From Artocarpus heterophyllus (Eukaryota; Streptophyta; Magnoliopsida; Rosales; Moraceae), in assembly GCA_025403435.1 (NCBI GenBank), contig CM046351.1, positions 3,492,801 to 3,556,800 on the forward strand: 64,000 nt of DNA, read 5' to 3'. Position numbers and translations under genes: made by a program. Position 1 is the stretch's first letter. The number at the start of each line of letters is the position of its first letter. Of the stretch, positions 11,881 through 24,030 are shown in pieces. The notes below the pieces were generated by a model. That model made no database searches. It was not told where the DNA came from and saw only the letters and a program-made list of their open reading frames with translations.

Positions 11881-13394
11881 ATCAAACATCTTTTGACGAA
11901 TCTTTGTTATCTTTAACTGATGATCGATGAATAACGGCCAAACGAAGAATATAAGAGTTTTATACTATAATAAAGTTTACAATATAGGCATTATAACGAA
12001 TCAAAATTTACATTGTTGGTATTATAATAAACCAAAGCGTTGTAGCATGAGAGAGTTTTACACTGTAGCGTATGAGAGTTTTATACTGTACTAGTTAAAA
12101 CTTATTAGTTTGAATTAGGTTGCTAAATGAAGTCACCTTGGGCATGATGGAGTCTTTTTAAAGAGGAAATGATGGCGATTTCACTGTGAACAATTATTCC
12201 ATGTAGTTTTTGTTTTTTGTTTTTTTAACTCATCAGCTAGAAATTACAGATCTATATCAAAATAAAAAATAAAAAAAAGTAAAAAGAAAAAATAGAAAAG
12301 AAAGATTTAATATAGTTTGATAATATGCCAATATCTACGACTAGAAAAAATTGAAAAATACATTTGTAAGGAACACTATAAATGAGCTCTATACCTAAAA
12401 CATTCCTATGTTTTACCTAAATAAGACTTTGCTGACTCCGAGCCATCTTGTTAAGGAAGGGTACGAGTGCAATATACGAAGTGAAAAGGGAAGTTGGGTG
12501 GGAAATGTAGAAGAATTCAATTTCAAACAGATTCCGTTCTTTACTTTGGCGTATCCGACCTTGCAGAAAAAAGGGCCCATTTGTCTGTTTGTGCCGGTTT
12601 AGGTCACTTGGGGGTGCGCTAGCTTTAGGAACGATTTCTAACTTTATGTACCACTTTTGCCCCTTCTATTATGTAAATGCACCAAGGGTTTATAATGGTG
12701 ATGGGAATTCCCGTGTGTGGTTCAATTCAATTTAATTTAATTTTGGTGGTGGCGAAAGAGGCAACAACCATTCAAAAGGTTAGATTCGATATTCACACAA
12801 ATTCAATGTATTTTTGGAAACTTCACATGCCAGGCTCAAGTTTATACAAGCTTCATAATAGTTCATCTAGTTTTGGTTACACTCTTCACGTTTTTTATTT
12901 CCCTTGATTAGCCTAAATTTGGCTACGATACCATCTTGAAAATAAGAAATAATTAAGAAAAACAAATGATAGAAAACAAAAGAGAAGATGAAGGGTTAAA
13001 AAAAGTGGTTCGATCCTTTCAAAAAAAAAAAATGGTTCGACAATATGTCCACGAACCAGGGATACGTTGTCCTTTATTCCTTGATACATTTAAGATGAAC
13101 ATATAGGGATGAAGCCCAAACACTACAGGATGTCTTCCATAAATACTTTTGTAAAATCATGCCCTGAACCTTGGTTCTCTTGCAGTTGAAGATCGTTGGT
13201 TGTTGTTTTGATTGCGGCTTAATTTGTTTGAATTTTCCAATTTTGTTTCTTGGCATGAAGTCTATTTTTTGCCCAAAGGGGAACCCAAGCTAGCTTAGAA
13301 AAGGAGTCATTAGAGGGTGATAACTCACTATCACTTGCTCTCTTTTTATTAAAAAAAAAAAGTTATATAACTAAATGACCCCAAAAACATTCAA
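11881..13394. other. Intergenic spacer with short repeat remnants
   Basis: Positions 12,050-12,130 contain a remnant of the MITE family M1 (GAGAGTTTTACACTGTAGC). Near 12,140-12,190, GATGGAGTCTTTTTAAA resembles the block recurring upstream of SAUR genes. Two short frames at 12,408-12,602 and 12,677-12,907 match nothing I recognise. CTACGATACCATCTTGAAA near 12,923 and GGTTCGACAATATGTCCACG near 13,032 resemble copia LTR or leader sequence, with low certainty. Confidence 0.35.
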
Positions 13395-13705
13395 GTGAAG
13401 AAAATGACAAATAATATTAAAATAACAAGAAAGATACTTTTATTAAGGATTCAGAAAGCACAAGTGATCATCGATCTACCCCCTGCGTTTTTTTTATTTT
13501 TTATTTTTTTTCACACAAGCAGCACACTTTTAATTATTATACAAGGACAACATATTATATCTAAGCCCTCACGACTAGGGTACAAGGACTAGATGCAAAC
13601 ATTACAATATTTAAGATAACGTCAGCTTCGACATGAACCATGTGTCATGGTCGGCTGTTTATTGAAAACAATATACTTTTTTCATGATCTCAAAAACCCG
13701 GAACT

Positions 13706-13900
13706 TCAAGAAATTAGCTCAATCTTGATGCCATCGATGGCGACTTTATAGTTATCCTTGGGTACCAAAGGGACTTTAATCTCATCGCTTTTTTTGGCAC
13801 CGATGTCCTTCAACAGGTTCGTTATCCCAAGCCTGAGAGAAACCTTGTGGTGGTCCTCACCAGGCGTAATATGAGACAAGTGGCTGAAGCTTGCATATGC
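13706..13900 (-). pseudogene. PPO 3' relic (KFDV-domain end)
   Basis: The last ~63 codons match the C-terminus of PPO-B, including KVSLRLGIT, LVPKDNYK and the terminal DGIKIELIS. Homology stops near 13,900 at MITE-like DNA, so catalytic domains are missing. The duplication includes the 3' UTR: 13,395-13,600 matches 15,440-15,560, with the AATAAA signal kept near 13,440. An open frame reaches an ATG at 13,915, but it would encode no copper site. Confidence 0.9.
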
Positions 13901-14015
13901 TACAATATAAGGCAAAATATGCTATAGTATAAAACTCTTGCATACTATAATATTTGAGTTTAAACTTATTAAGTGTGAACTGTCTTGCCAAACACTCTAA
14001 TTAGAAGGTCTTTTA
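13901..14015. repeat. MITE family M1 remnant at PPO relic breakpoint
   Basis: The stretch contains GCTATAGTATAAAACTCTTGCATACTATAATATTTG and ends CTTGCCAAACACTC, matching the hallmarks of M1 elements elsewhere. It lies exactly where PPO homology stops. Confidence 0.5.
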
Positions 14016-15439
14016 GACCTCAAGCTTAAAAGAAGCTTAGCACATTCACCGCCAAAACCACATAAAGCCAGTTTAAATAAAAGATATATAATTCAGCTTC
14101 ATTCTTTACCTTCAAATTTTTGCAGACAATGCGGCTTGTTATAGGAGGACTTAAATGAATATCTTTTTACTCTAAGGGCTAATGATGCAATGCAGAAGAA
14201 GTAGAATTTCATGGTTATTAGGGACCATCCAAATGTCCAAAAGGCCCAAAAAATCTAGCTTAACTAGAAAGTCAAATAACGACCCTTTTTAACAAAAAGT
14301 ACCCCTTTACCCAAGTAGAAACAACCTTCTGAACAAACCTCCAAGCATAGCCTCGGAGCCCTGTGATTTTAGCAAATTTCATCGTTTCAGCGATCACAAC
14401 GACACTTTTATAAGAATTACCGTAATTTCTAGATATTTTTGCAGTCTTTGTTAATTTTAGGACTTTTTTTTTTACAATTTTCTTTGTTTTTTTTATGTTA
14501 GAGTTCACGTAAAAATGTGTTGTGCTTTTGTCATTGACAGTTTTATAATAAAATTCAATTTCTGAGATTTTTCTCAACTTTCTTTTGTGTTTCTTGGTAT
14601 TCATATGAATCAATGGGTTATTGAACCTGTGATTTTCTATTTCGCTTTGCTCACCACATCGGTAATGAAGACAAGAAGTTCAAAAAAAAAAAAAAATAGA
14701 AGCATTGACTGTCGTGACTCCAAGAATACAAGTTTATCTCATGCCATTCGAAATGTTTTAAAAAAAAGGAAAATATACTAAAAAAATATTTTTTAAAAAA
14801 CAATAAATTAACATGGGTTTTGGTACATAAATGAATGAAAGATTAACATGGATTTATGATAACGCTATAAAAATAAAGTTATTTCATATTTAAATTGTAT
14901 ATATTTTTTTATGTTGTAGGTAATTTAATTTTATTTTATGCAGTTTTGTTTTATTTCTATTTTAATTAATTTGATTTTTCTGATTATTTATTTTATCTTT
15001 ATTTGTGTAGGTAAATTAGACCTACAAACTTATATGTAAATTTGGAGCCAAGATGGGTAAACAAAAATTCAAATTTGACAATTTTATGTGGTGGTTCAGT
15101 GTTCATGATTTCTACAATAATGGCTCTATTTGAGAAATAAATTGAAACCTACTATAATGTAAAGATCTCTCATACTATAATGTTTTAAGGTTTAACTTCA
15201 AGTTATAACTTACTTTCCAAACTAAATAAACCTTGTTGTTTGTGACGTTCCGGGACGCTGCAAATATAGATTTTTTTATCATCCGTGATGCCCCTTCAGC
15301 CAGTTTTGAAGTCGTGTTCTAGTTTTTTCATGATTGGACGTGGATTTTCTCAAGCATTGATCATGCACTCTTTGTTATTATTATTTCCCCACTGATGACT
15401 AAATGAGGTTCTTAATGCGGTTTTTCTTTAAATTTTTAT
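14016..15439. other. Intergenic spacer
   Basis: No gene is recognised. A 113-residue minus-strand frame (14,272-14,613) is Lys-rich and matches no family known to me. Another M1-like remnant lies near 15,140-15,235. GACTCCAAGAATACAAGTTTATCTCATGCCATT near 14,717 resembles phrases at 28.06, 44.8 and 54.5 kb in the SAUR region. Confidence 0.4.
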
Positions 15440-15478
15440 TATAAATAATATTAAAATAACTAGCTAGAAAGATATACT

Positions 15479-15484
15479 TTTATT
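15479..15484 (-). terminator. Polyadenylation signal of PPO-B
   Basis: AATAAA on the minus strand lies about 185 bp after the PPO-B stop codon and is conserved in the PPO 3' relic. Its use as the poly(A) signal is inferred. Confidence 0.5.
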
Positions 15485-15668
15485 AAGGACTCAGAAATCA
15501 CAAGTGATCATCGATCGACCCTCACTTTTTTTTTTCCCCACACAATCAGCACACTTTTATTGTTGTACGAGTCTAAGCCCACATGACTAAGGTACGAGGC
15601 CAAACTTCGACAGTCGGCCGTTTATTGAAAACATCAAACATGTTTCATCATCCCCAAAAGCCGGAGCT

Positions 15669-17998
15669 TCAAGAGATTAGTTCAATCTTGATGCCATCGA
15701 TGGTGAATTTGTAATTACCCTTGGGCACCAAAGTGATTTTAATGTCGTCTTCGTCGTCGGCTTCGATCTCCTCCAACAAGTCCGTTATCCCAAGCTTGAG
15801 GGAAACCTTGTGGCTATCCCTGCCGGGCTTAATCGTATGAGGCACATTCCCGAAGCTTCCGGCGAACTCGGAGCTGGTAGGCCCAGGCTCATCCTCGTTG
15901 TTCACGTACACGTCAAACTTCACTGGCAATTTTCTGTCGAAGTCAATGCCTTCAATGACCAACACTTCCTCTTCCTTCTCCTTCTCGGCTTTGCCTCTAG
16001 CTGTTTTCGGCCTTGTCACCACCACGGTCACCGCCGAGCCCGTCAAAGCCAGGGGGAAGTCGGTGAGTGCTACCTGCTCTACATTAGGATTGCGCAACAC
16101 GCCCAATCTTGCAGACTTGGACCTATGGGGTGTGGACTTTTTGTGGCGCCAGGGAAGGTCGACGGTGTGGTAAACATAGCCGAGCTTCTCGGTGTCGAGG
16201 CAGTCTTTGATCTTGACGCGGACAAGCCGAGCATTCTCGTCGTAGAACACAAATCCGGCGTCTAAAAAGTCCGTGTTTAGGATGTCTTTCCTCCTCGGAC
16301 CATCAATAGTATCCCTCCAAAGGCTCCACATCCGATCGACATTGGAGTGGTGGGCAAAAAAAATGGGATCTCGACCTGCCAGGGTGAGTCACAAAATATA
16401 ATAGGAATTTGAATTAAATCAAAATTTTAAATAATAATGCCAATCTATAAGAAAAAAATAAAAGTTTTTAATAGAGTATTTGAAAAGTGTGATTAAAAGT
16501 AATAGTTGGAACCAATTTTAGTTAAAAATATTATAGCTTATGAGAGCTTTATATTGTAACAATTTTTTACTTTTTACTGTATTATGTGAGATTTTTATTA
16601 TTTGTTGATTAGAACTAATTAATTCTAACCAACCACCAAACACCGTATAATACTTTGACCCTATAATATTTTGAGTAGTTTAGTTTTGAAAAGGTCAGCT
16701 AATACTGGTTCAGCTAATAAGGATGAGATCGGTTAAGATTGAGAATTCTAAATTTAAATTCTGAAAAGTGTTAGCAATGTAATAGATCAAAAAGTTTAAA
16801 ATTAAAAACTCGAGTTATGTTGATACTAGAGCTGCATCTCTCTCGAGCTTTAATTAGCTTGGTCCCTACCTGCCGAGTAGAAGATACCCATGTCCTCACC
16901 GAAGGGCGTTTCCTGCGTAACTTCAGAGCCGGTCCAGTTGTGGACATGGTTGTGCGGATGCTTCTCGATGCTACCCGCCCAGGTCCCCCCGCTGGTTCCC
17001 TCGCTATATGGGGAGCCAAAGAAAAGCAACGGGTGTTTTGCCCCAGAAACCATACTCTTGTGCATGATGCAGAGATTCTCCTCCACCTGTTTCTTGGGAG
17101 GCAGAGGATCTTTTCCTCGACTATAGTTGAGGTCGACGATGGCGGGGGGCTGGTGCGCGGTGCTTCGTTTTTCGTCGTACAACGCTGACAATTTGTCTGT
17201 ATACATGTACGGTATTTGCATGCCATCCGGATGGTCCCAGTTCCAGAAGGGCAAGGCAAAGGTTGGGTCACCAATGAGACTCCCCAAGATTCTCTCGTAA
17301 AAATAGAGGTACCAGCGGTGGAAGGGAAAGAAGAGCCAACTATCGTGGACTACAAAAGGGATCTTTTCCGTGAGGCCAGCCTGGTGGTAGGCGCCATCGC
17401 AGTACGCACAATGGACATTGGCTTGTTGCATGAAATTTCGGGGGTCGGATGGGGGGAGATCTCGCATTAGTTGCGTTGCTTTGTTGTACTTGGCGATGTA
17501 TTCGGAGGTGACGGCATGTGCTGGTTGCCTCACTCTAAGGCAAGTCGTTGGCGGCGGCACAAAATCGATGATAGTGGGCTCTGGCGGACAACAATTAACA
17601 AGGTCTGATACGGTTTCGTCTTTGGGGGAGGGCTGACAGTCGAAAATATCCGGTGGAAGGACTGGATTGGCAATGGCAGCGAATGGCTGCTCGGAGCGCA
17701 GCCCCTTCGCACCGTAAAGGCCTCCGAGACCTAGCAGCAAGTTTCTCCGGGCAAGTTTCCCGGCCTCTGAAGAAGGTTGATCGTGGTCAGTGTTGTATTT
17801 GGTGTTGGGGTTTTGGTCATGATCACGTCCCTCCCAGCTTGCCATGCATGAGAGTTTTGATGATCTACGTAAAAGGGCTTTGCTTTTACGCTTTGCATGA
17901 GAATTTTGGGATTTGTTGTGAAAGGAGGGACACAAGGAAGTTCTGGAGATATTTGTGGTGGTCATGATGAGAGGTTGTGTGAGGAAAAATGAAGCCAT
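15669..17998 (-). CDS. PPO: Polyphenol oxidase PPO-B, complete, two exons
   Basis: This gene encodes a 611-residue chloroplast polyphenol oxidase. Coding exons are 16,870-17,998 and 15,669-16,375; the 494 bp intron (16,376-16,869) has GT/AG ends at the same codon as in PPO-A. Seen in the protein: a Ser/Lys-rich transit peptide, a twin-arginine lumen signal (RR 84-85, LLLGLGGLYG), CuA ligands H196, H218 and H227 with thioether Cys C200, CuB ligands around HNHVH (349-353), and FFAHHSNVDRMW with HH at 385-386. The DWL region reads DLPWR instead of the more usual DLPWL, and the C-terminal domain contains the KFDVYVN motif. Length is normal for a plant PPO and no disabling change is visible. Natural substrate cannot be deduced. 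Confidence 0.97.
16455..16680. repeat. MITE family M1 copy inside PPO-B intron
   Basis: The longer PPO-B intron contains TTGAAAAGTGTGATTAAAAG, then GAGAGCTTTATATTGTAAC, TTTTTACTTTTTACTGTA and AATTCTAACCAACCACCAAAC. This is the signature of M1 copies at 52.6 and 55.6 kb. The PPO-A intron lacks it, which accounts for most of the length difference. Confidence 0.6.
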
Positions 17999-18067
17999 AT
18001 TTGCTTACTTTGTTGGGCTGAGTTAGGTTGGATTATTGGATATGATAAACGTTGATACAAGCCATCT

Positions 18068-18074
18068 TTTTATA
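18068..18074 (-). promoter_or_regulatory. Candidate TATA box of PPO-B
   Basis: TATAAAA on the minus strand lies 70 bp upstream of the ATG, matching the arrangement at PPO-A. Confidence 0.55.
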
Positions 18075-18137
18075 AGGAAAGTTTAGTGTGAATGAATTTT
18101 TTTTTAAAAGAAAAAAAGCAATTATATTTAACCCTAT

Positions 18138-18495
18138 GGTTTACAACTCTGCTATTAACAAAAAGAATGAGTCTCAATCTATAAAATAAACTACATGTTA
18201 GGTTGGGATATGCAATTTTGTGAATAGTAAATTTTCTATCTCATAGAGACAAAAAGGGTTCCTCAAAAGAAAAAAATTAATGTGGCACATCTTTTCCGAA
18301 TCTCCGCCCGACTTCCTATTGAGTTATAATCTTGCTATTAAAAAAAGTGAGTCTCAATTCAAAATATATGCTATATGTTAGACTAAGATATATAGTTTTA
18401 TAAGTAATACTGAGGTTTCAATTTTATAAAGAGGAAGAGGATTAAAAAAAATCAATATAGCCCATCTTTTCCGGATCCTGACTTCCTAATCGCTC
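18138..18495 (+). repeat. Tandem duplication upstream of PPO-B
   Basis: Two diverged units of about 175-185 bp share CTGCTATTAA/CTTGCTATTAA, GAGTCTCAAT, ATGTTAG and CATCTTTTCCG before GACTTCCTA. It lies in the distal promoter of PPO-B and has no counterpart upstream of PPO-A. Confidence 0.7.
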
Positions 18496-20789
18496 TCCAC
18501 CCAGAATTCTCTCTACGCGTTAATTAGATTTTGTTTTCTAACTTTTTTCTTAGCAGTCTTCGTTTAAAAAAAAAAAAAAGTAGAGTACTTCAAAAGTAAT
18601 TTTGTCTGTTTTTTTTTTCAACTAATACGCTAAGTGAACTGTATCACCATTTTTTCCAGTCAATGACAAGATTCCCTGTGCTGATCTATGTTCTTATCTC
18701 TTTGAGAACGCGAAATCTATATATTCTTATCTTAAACATCAGAGGTCTAATTGACCCAAGGCGTTCCTAGCTAGATTAACATATCTACACCAGTTAGACA
18801 CCGTTTCTTTTGTCCAAAAAGAAAATGGGCAAGACTTCCTCTGCGTGGTACCTCGAAGTTTCAAACGAGAAAATAAACAATTAGCCTGTTTGGATCACTG
18901 GTTTCAGTCTCATTGCAATTTAAACTGGTGACTTTTGGTGAAGCATTTAATTCAATCTAAACTAGCAGTTAAAAAATAGGTTGAATAACCCAATTATCTT
19001 CCCCGTTTTAACATTCACCTATGATTTCACTTCCACGTATTTATATTTATAAGTTAACATAATTATTTTGATTAGGGGTGAGCAAATTAACTGCTTGACC
19101 ACAAAAACCGTCCAAACCACACCACATTTCTTTTCCTTTTTACGGTTTGGTTTAGTGTCTACTTAGTGCTTAACTGTAAGGTGTGCTTTGGTTTACGATT
19201 TGGAATTATTAAAACCACTCCACGTATTTTCGTTTAGTTTTTTAAAATATTTCTCCTATAATTTAAATATGTTAACTTTTCATGACTGTTTAGCATTATT
19301 TTGAATACTTTTGCCCTTGTAATATAAAATCAACACATGTAAATGTTATCAAAAATAAAAATAATGCACTTACATACAGAAAATTAGTGAAAACTTTTAT
19401 TACTATTATGCTTTTATTGTCATAGGTATTATTAAGAGATTATTAAGTGCATAAATGTGCTAAATTTTTTGTTTCGTGTAAATTTTTTGAGGGCTTAAGA
19501 ATTATAGGGTGTTTGTCTACTTAAGTTAAGACCAAAACTAATTTTGGTTGTTGCGATATATAGTATAATGTCAAAAAAAAAAAGTTGTAATGTAAAGCTC
19601 TCACATGTTACAGTATTTGAACTAAAAATTTTGGTTCAAATTTTCCAAACATACTATTAAAATGCATACCTACACTGCACCATACCGCACAATGTCGGTG
19701 TAGTTTAACATAGTTATGTATTTAATTTTTTTTTCCCCCAAAAGTGGCTAAAAAAACTCCTTTGACTGCCTGTGGTTTGGTGAAAATTTTTGAACAACAA
19801 CCGCTTAACCCACACCGTGCTTGTCCCTGATTTTGATATTTATTTTTCAATTGCATAAATTTTTAAAACTATCTCATATTTATTTTTCATTTAAAAAAAG
19901 TTTTCATATGTCAATCAAATAAATTTGTTATCCATTTCGATTAACACATTAATTATACATTAGTATTTTGGTTTAATGTTTTAAATTGTATTTATTAAAG
20001 ATTGAGTAAAATAATCTTGATTTTTTTTAAAAAAAAATTACTTAGTTTAGCGCATATTTTGAGTATAGTTTTAAAAACAAATAGGATGTTTTGTGCATTA
20101 ATAAATGAATAAAAGTGGTATGATTAACATATAACTTTAAGTCTTTAACTAATATATAACTTTTGTCCTAAGCTTATTAAGTCCTTCGGGTGACTTGATA
20201 CTTCACCCATATGTCTGCCGTGTTAATCGTGCATGAAGAAGGTTGGTGGGGGTAGTAGGCCAAACATCCAAAAGGTGGATAAAGAAATGAGGTTAAAGGC
20301 TCTTGGTAATCTCAAGTAAAATATTTGTTAATCAAAAATCCAATATCACTCTTTTTCTCGCTCTTATTTTACTCTTTATCAAGTTAAACACGTGAAATCT
20401 ACTAATATGATAAATTATTATTTAAATAAAAAAAATAATGAATTCTATATGTCAAACATTAAATATAAAGAGTATAAAAGAGAGTTAAAAAAAAAAAGCA
20501 CTTTTAGCACTTTTTTTGTTAATTTGAATTTATATTGTCATCCTGAATCTCTTAACGACAATGTAACTAAGAAAGAACACTTCGGTAAACCCATACGTGT
20601 AGTTTCAAGTGGAATAGTGAGTAACACGTGAGTTTCGTAAATTTTATTTATTTATGTTAGGGGAAACTGAATTTCATTAAGAAAGAGAAGAGTCTTCAAT
20701 GATAGGCTAGAGAACCAGCGAGGAAATACATCAATCCAGTTTGGAAAATTTTATTAGACGGATAATATGTTGACAAAGAAATTAATATG
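18496..20789. other. Intergenic spacer with repeat remnants
   Basis: No gene is recognised. Positions 18,890-19,075 resemble one arm of the foldback element at 24.0 kb (GCATTTAATTCAATCTAAACTA, then TTCCACGTATTTATATTTATAA). Positions 19,509-19,675 are an M1-like copy beginning AGGGTGTTTG and containing GTAATGTAAAGCTCTCACATG. Confidence 0.45.
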
Positions 20790-21015
20790 TGGTAAGATAT
20801 TTGATTGTCACAGGGATGAAGATGAGCGGCCATCCCCTGAATTCTTTCTTTACATCATGTATATAAATTTTATGAAAAATTGTATTTCTTCCTCTCTAAA
20901 ATTTCATTCCGCACCTGAAATTGTATTTCACCTTCTCGAAATCAATTTTGCCCCCATCTCATTAGTTCAGTTACACCTCTACCCTCCTCGTTAATTTTTT
21001 AGGCTCCACTATGCT
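20790..21015. mobile_element. Possible degraded transposon remnant
   Basis: The stretch has GGATGAAGATGAGCGGCCATCCCC, TATATAAATTTTATGAAAAATT and AGGCTCCACTATG. A similar phrase set (ATAAAATTTTGTAGATG, then GGGGGGCATGCTCC) occurs at 25,370-25,560. The resemblance to common plant retroelement sequence is only by eye. Confidence 0.25.
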
Positions 21016-21171
21016 ATATTTGCTAGTATATGCATTCACACAAAATTAATCGGATCAGTCATATGAGTGACCAAATGTTTCAATATTGTCACACTTAGAA
21101 AATATGTTAATTTTTGTAATGTCTAGTAAGAATAATCAAAAAATGAAATCAATATGGTTGTCATTACTTAT

Positions 21172-21290
21172 GTTTGTTTGGTTCATAAGTTTGAATAGAA
21201 AGTTTGAATGAAAAATTAATTTTTATGAAAAAAATATGGCAAAAAATGGTTTGAATTGTGGTTCGAACCTACAAACCAAACAGGCTTTTT
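21172..21290. mobile_element. Short inverted-repeat element (MITE)
   Basis: It begins TTTGTTTGGTTCATAAGTT and ends GGTTCGAACCTACAAACCAAA, an imperfect terminal inverted repeat around about 80 bp. No coding capacity. Confidence 0.6.
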
Positions 21291-21418
21291 CACCAAATTG
21301 AAAAAACATAATAATATACAAAGAAAAGGGAAAAGAATATTTTAAGAGATAAAAAAAAAAACAAATTATTGTTGGGGCTATCACTAGCTAGCTATCTACC
21401 CCATGGAAATCATGCTTT

Positions 21419-21567
21419 ATAGGGTGTTTGAAAGAGTAGTTCGAACCAATGGTTTAAACTTTAAACAGTATAATCTCTTATATGCTACAGTAAAAAGCTA
21501 TAGTGTAAAGCTCTTATATGCTATAGTTTTTAAACTCAATCTGATGGTCTAAACTACCAAACACCCC
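21419..21567. mobile_element. MITE family M1, well-preserved copy
   Basis: Terminal inverted repeats are AGGGTGTTTG..AGTAGTTCGAACC and GGTCTAAACTACCAAACACCC. The interior has the family signature GCTACAGTAAAAAGCTATAGTGTAAAGCTCTTATATGCTATAG. No coding capacity. Confidence 0.7.
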
Positions 21568-22999
21568 TTTATATATATGCACGACGTTGTATGCTAAATT
21601 AAAAAATAAAATTAATAAGTTAGGATCAGGAGATCGGTGCTTTGGATTTTTCTTTTTTGTTCAAACATTGTTGTTGTTATAAGTGAGAGAGGAGATGGGG
21701 AAAAAAACTCTATCAATTGTAAATAAATTAGACTCATATATATCAAATTTAAAAATAAAATATGCAACAAGCACTTGACGAGATTTGGTATTTGATGAAG
21801 AGAATTTAAAGTTGTGTCTAGTATATAAGCGGATAGAGCCCTACGATTGATTCCAACTATAAGGAAAAAAAAAAAGTCCCTGATGTTCGAATAATTATCC
21901 GATCTAATTAGATGTTAAAAATATATTAGTACTTGATGTAGGAAAGGCTTTTTCTATAAGTATATTATCAATCAATATTTTATAAATTCTAACTATCTAT
22001 CTCCATTTCTATTATTAGGCGGAGATAAGGGTATAGAAGAAGGCAGTATACCGATGTATAGATTTTTTTTATAATTGAAAAGAGCAATTGGATTGAGCAA
22101 CTTGACAACACAGAACAAGTCCCTATTCAATTTATTTGAATAAAAAATTTAAAGCTAACAATGCTTATAAACTCAACACCTATATCTGTATTTATATTAT
22201 AAATACACACACACATATATATATATATATATATCTGTAAACTATATAATTATATCCTTCTTACCGGCTTCATGAACTTGGCATTGGTCAATGGTGAAAA
22301 AAAAAATTATAGAAAAGCAAGTCTATTTGTGAATGAGCTCATATAAACACGACTGTACAAATGAACAAAGCCTCGGCATGTGAGCCTTGTCTGCACAAAA
22401 AGTTGATTATTGCGCCGCCCCGACTTGTTTAGGACAGCAACGTCTTGAACACAACGAAGCTGTCTACTCATATCTGAAAACGACATAACCTTGACAAACT
22501 ACATAAATTTTAAAAGTTACTAGGCTGGATTGTTTTATAGTTGGAATTATAATTGAAACAATTTTGTTACAATATTTTTCTCATAAAATTTAAGGGTTTC
22601 ACTTCTATATTTTTATATTTATGAGATCGTATTAAGGGTTTCACTTCTATTAGATCATGGATTCGAGTAATGTTATGTACAAAGTCAACCACTTATTTGA
22701 TCCCACCAAGCTAGAAGGATAATAACACCACCGTTATCTTTTTAATCATAACAAAAAAACCTTTTACCTTTAAATTGATTATGTGCAGCAGAATTAGAAT
22801 TTATACGAGGCTTTGACAAACTTATAGTCTAATTAGAAGAGTTGTGAAACCATTTTTTAGATTAAATTTTGCGAGAATAAACACTATATTAAAAATGGCT
22901 GAATGGGCTTAATGGTCAAAAGCGTCAAATACATGCACAATGTGTAAAGGATGCCGCTTTAGCAAACCGCGTTTTATTTTGCAAACTAATGAGAATCAC
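21568..22999. other. Intergenic spacer
   Basis: No gene is recognised. It contains a CA/TA microsatellite at about 22,205-22,235 and a single AAAACGACATAA motif near 22,481. Nothing else is interpretable. Confidence 0.4.
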
Positions 23000-23830
23000 G
23001 TCTTGAAGAGCGGACATAAAGGAAAAAAAAAATTTCCTTGGACAACATAAAAAGGACGTGAAATAGAAAGATTCTTGACATTTGTTATTTTGATGTCATT
23101 TCCATGAAAGATAATGTCTAAAAAACGACATGAAATAGAAAGCGAGAACGATGTAATTATTGACAATGTAATTATTAAGAACACAGAAAGCTACAAGAAC
23201 CTCGTAAACAATATCAATATTTCAAACGAAAAGAGAACACAAAAACGTGAAAAATGAAGAGGAAAATAATGCGGGAAGCCACAACATAAGAAAAACAAAC
23301 AGCAGAAAATAAGAACGACAACAATAACCAAAAACGACATCCAAGGGAAATAACAGAGCACTAGAAAACGACAACAATGTTCTAAACAAAATTAACTTAA
23401 TAAATGATAAAAATAAGATTAAAAACAGCAGAAGGACGAATCCAAACAAGGCAAACTTCAAAAACGGCATCAAAAGAATGAACGAAGAAAGTAAAGAACA
23501 CGAAAAAACATATTTTCATGAAACATGAAAAGTGTAAAGATACAAGAGTATCAAACATCGGCTCAATAAAATATAAACGGCAAAAAATTTTTTTGATTAC
23601 CAATCTGTTTTGCGAACTCCATGGGTAAAGTAAGCCAAGGTTTAGAAAACGACGATAACTCAGTAAAACGATGAAATCGTGAGAGAAAGCTAACATTTCG
23701 GAAATGCACATCCTTTTCAGAAACATTTACACCCCTCAAGTTTTCATAAAAGTAAACGACAACATTCAAATGAATGAAATCACAACTTAATATATAAGAA
23801 AGAATTTCGGACAGCAGTGCTGATGTCTTA
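23000..23830 (+). repeat. ACGACA motif array 2
   Basis: Repeated AACGACA or close variants (AAAACGACATGAAATAG, GAACGACAACAATAACC, AAAACGACAACAATG, AAACGACAACATTC) are scattered over about 0.8 kb on the plus strand. The minus-strand open frames are hydrophobic translations of this repeat and resemble no protein family. Confidence 0.5.
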
Positions 23831-24030
23831 GACAAAAGAAAAGGGGTAAAACCAAATTTGGGTAAAGCCTCTTGAGGATGAAAATCAACAGCAGAATATA
23901 TATATAAAGTAAATATTAATGTTTGTGTTGAAAGTTTGCCAAGGCAACGATTTTACTCACTCAATTACATTCAAAAATTTATTCAACCTCTGGAAAAAAA
24001 TTCTTATTAAGTTTTAAGTTAGCAAAGACT

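Noticed and set aside
12408..12907. Two short frames of 64 and 76 residues as possible genes
   Set aside because: No family resemblance, and frames of this length occur by chance in this sequence.
7141..13900. One PPO gene split by a large insertion
   Set aside because: On the minus strand the 5' part must lie at the higher coordinate, but the 5' fragment is at 7.2 kb and the 3' fragment at 13.8 kb.
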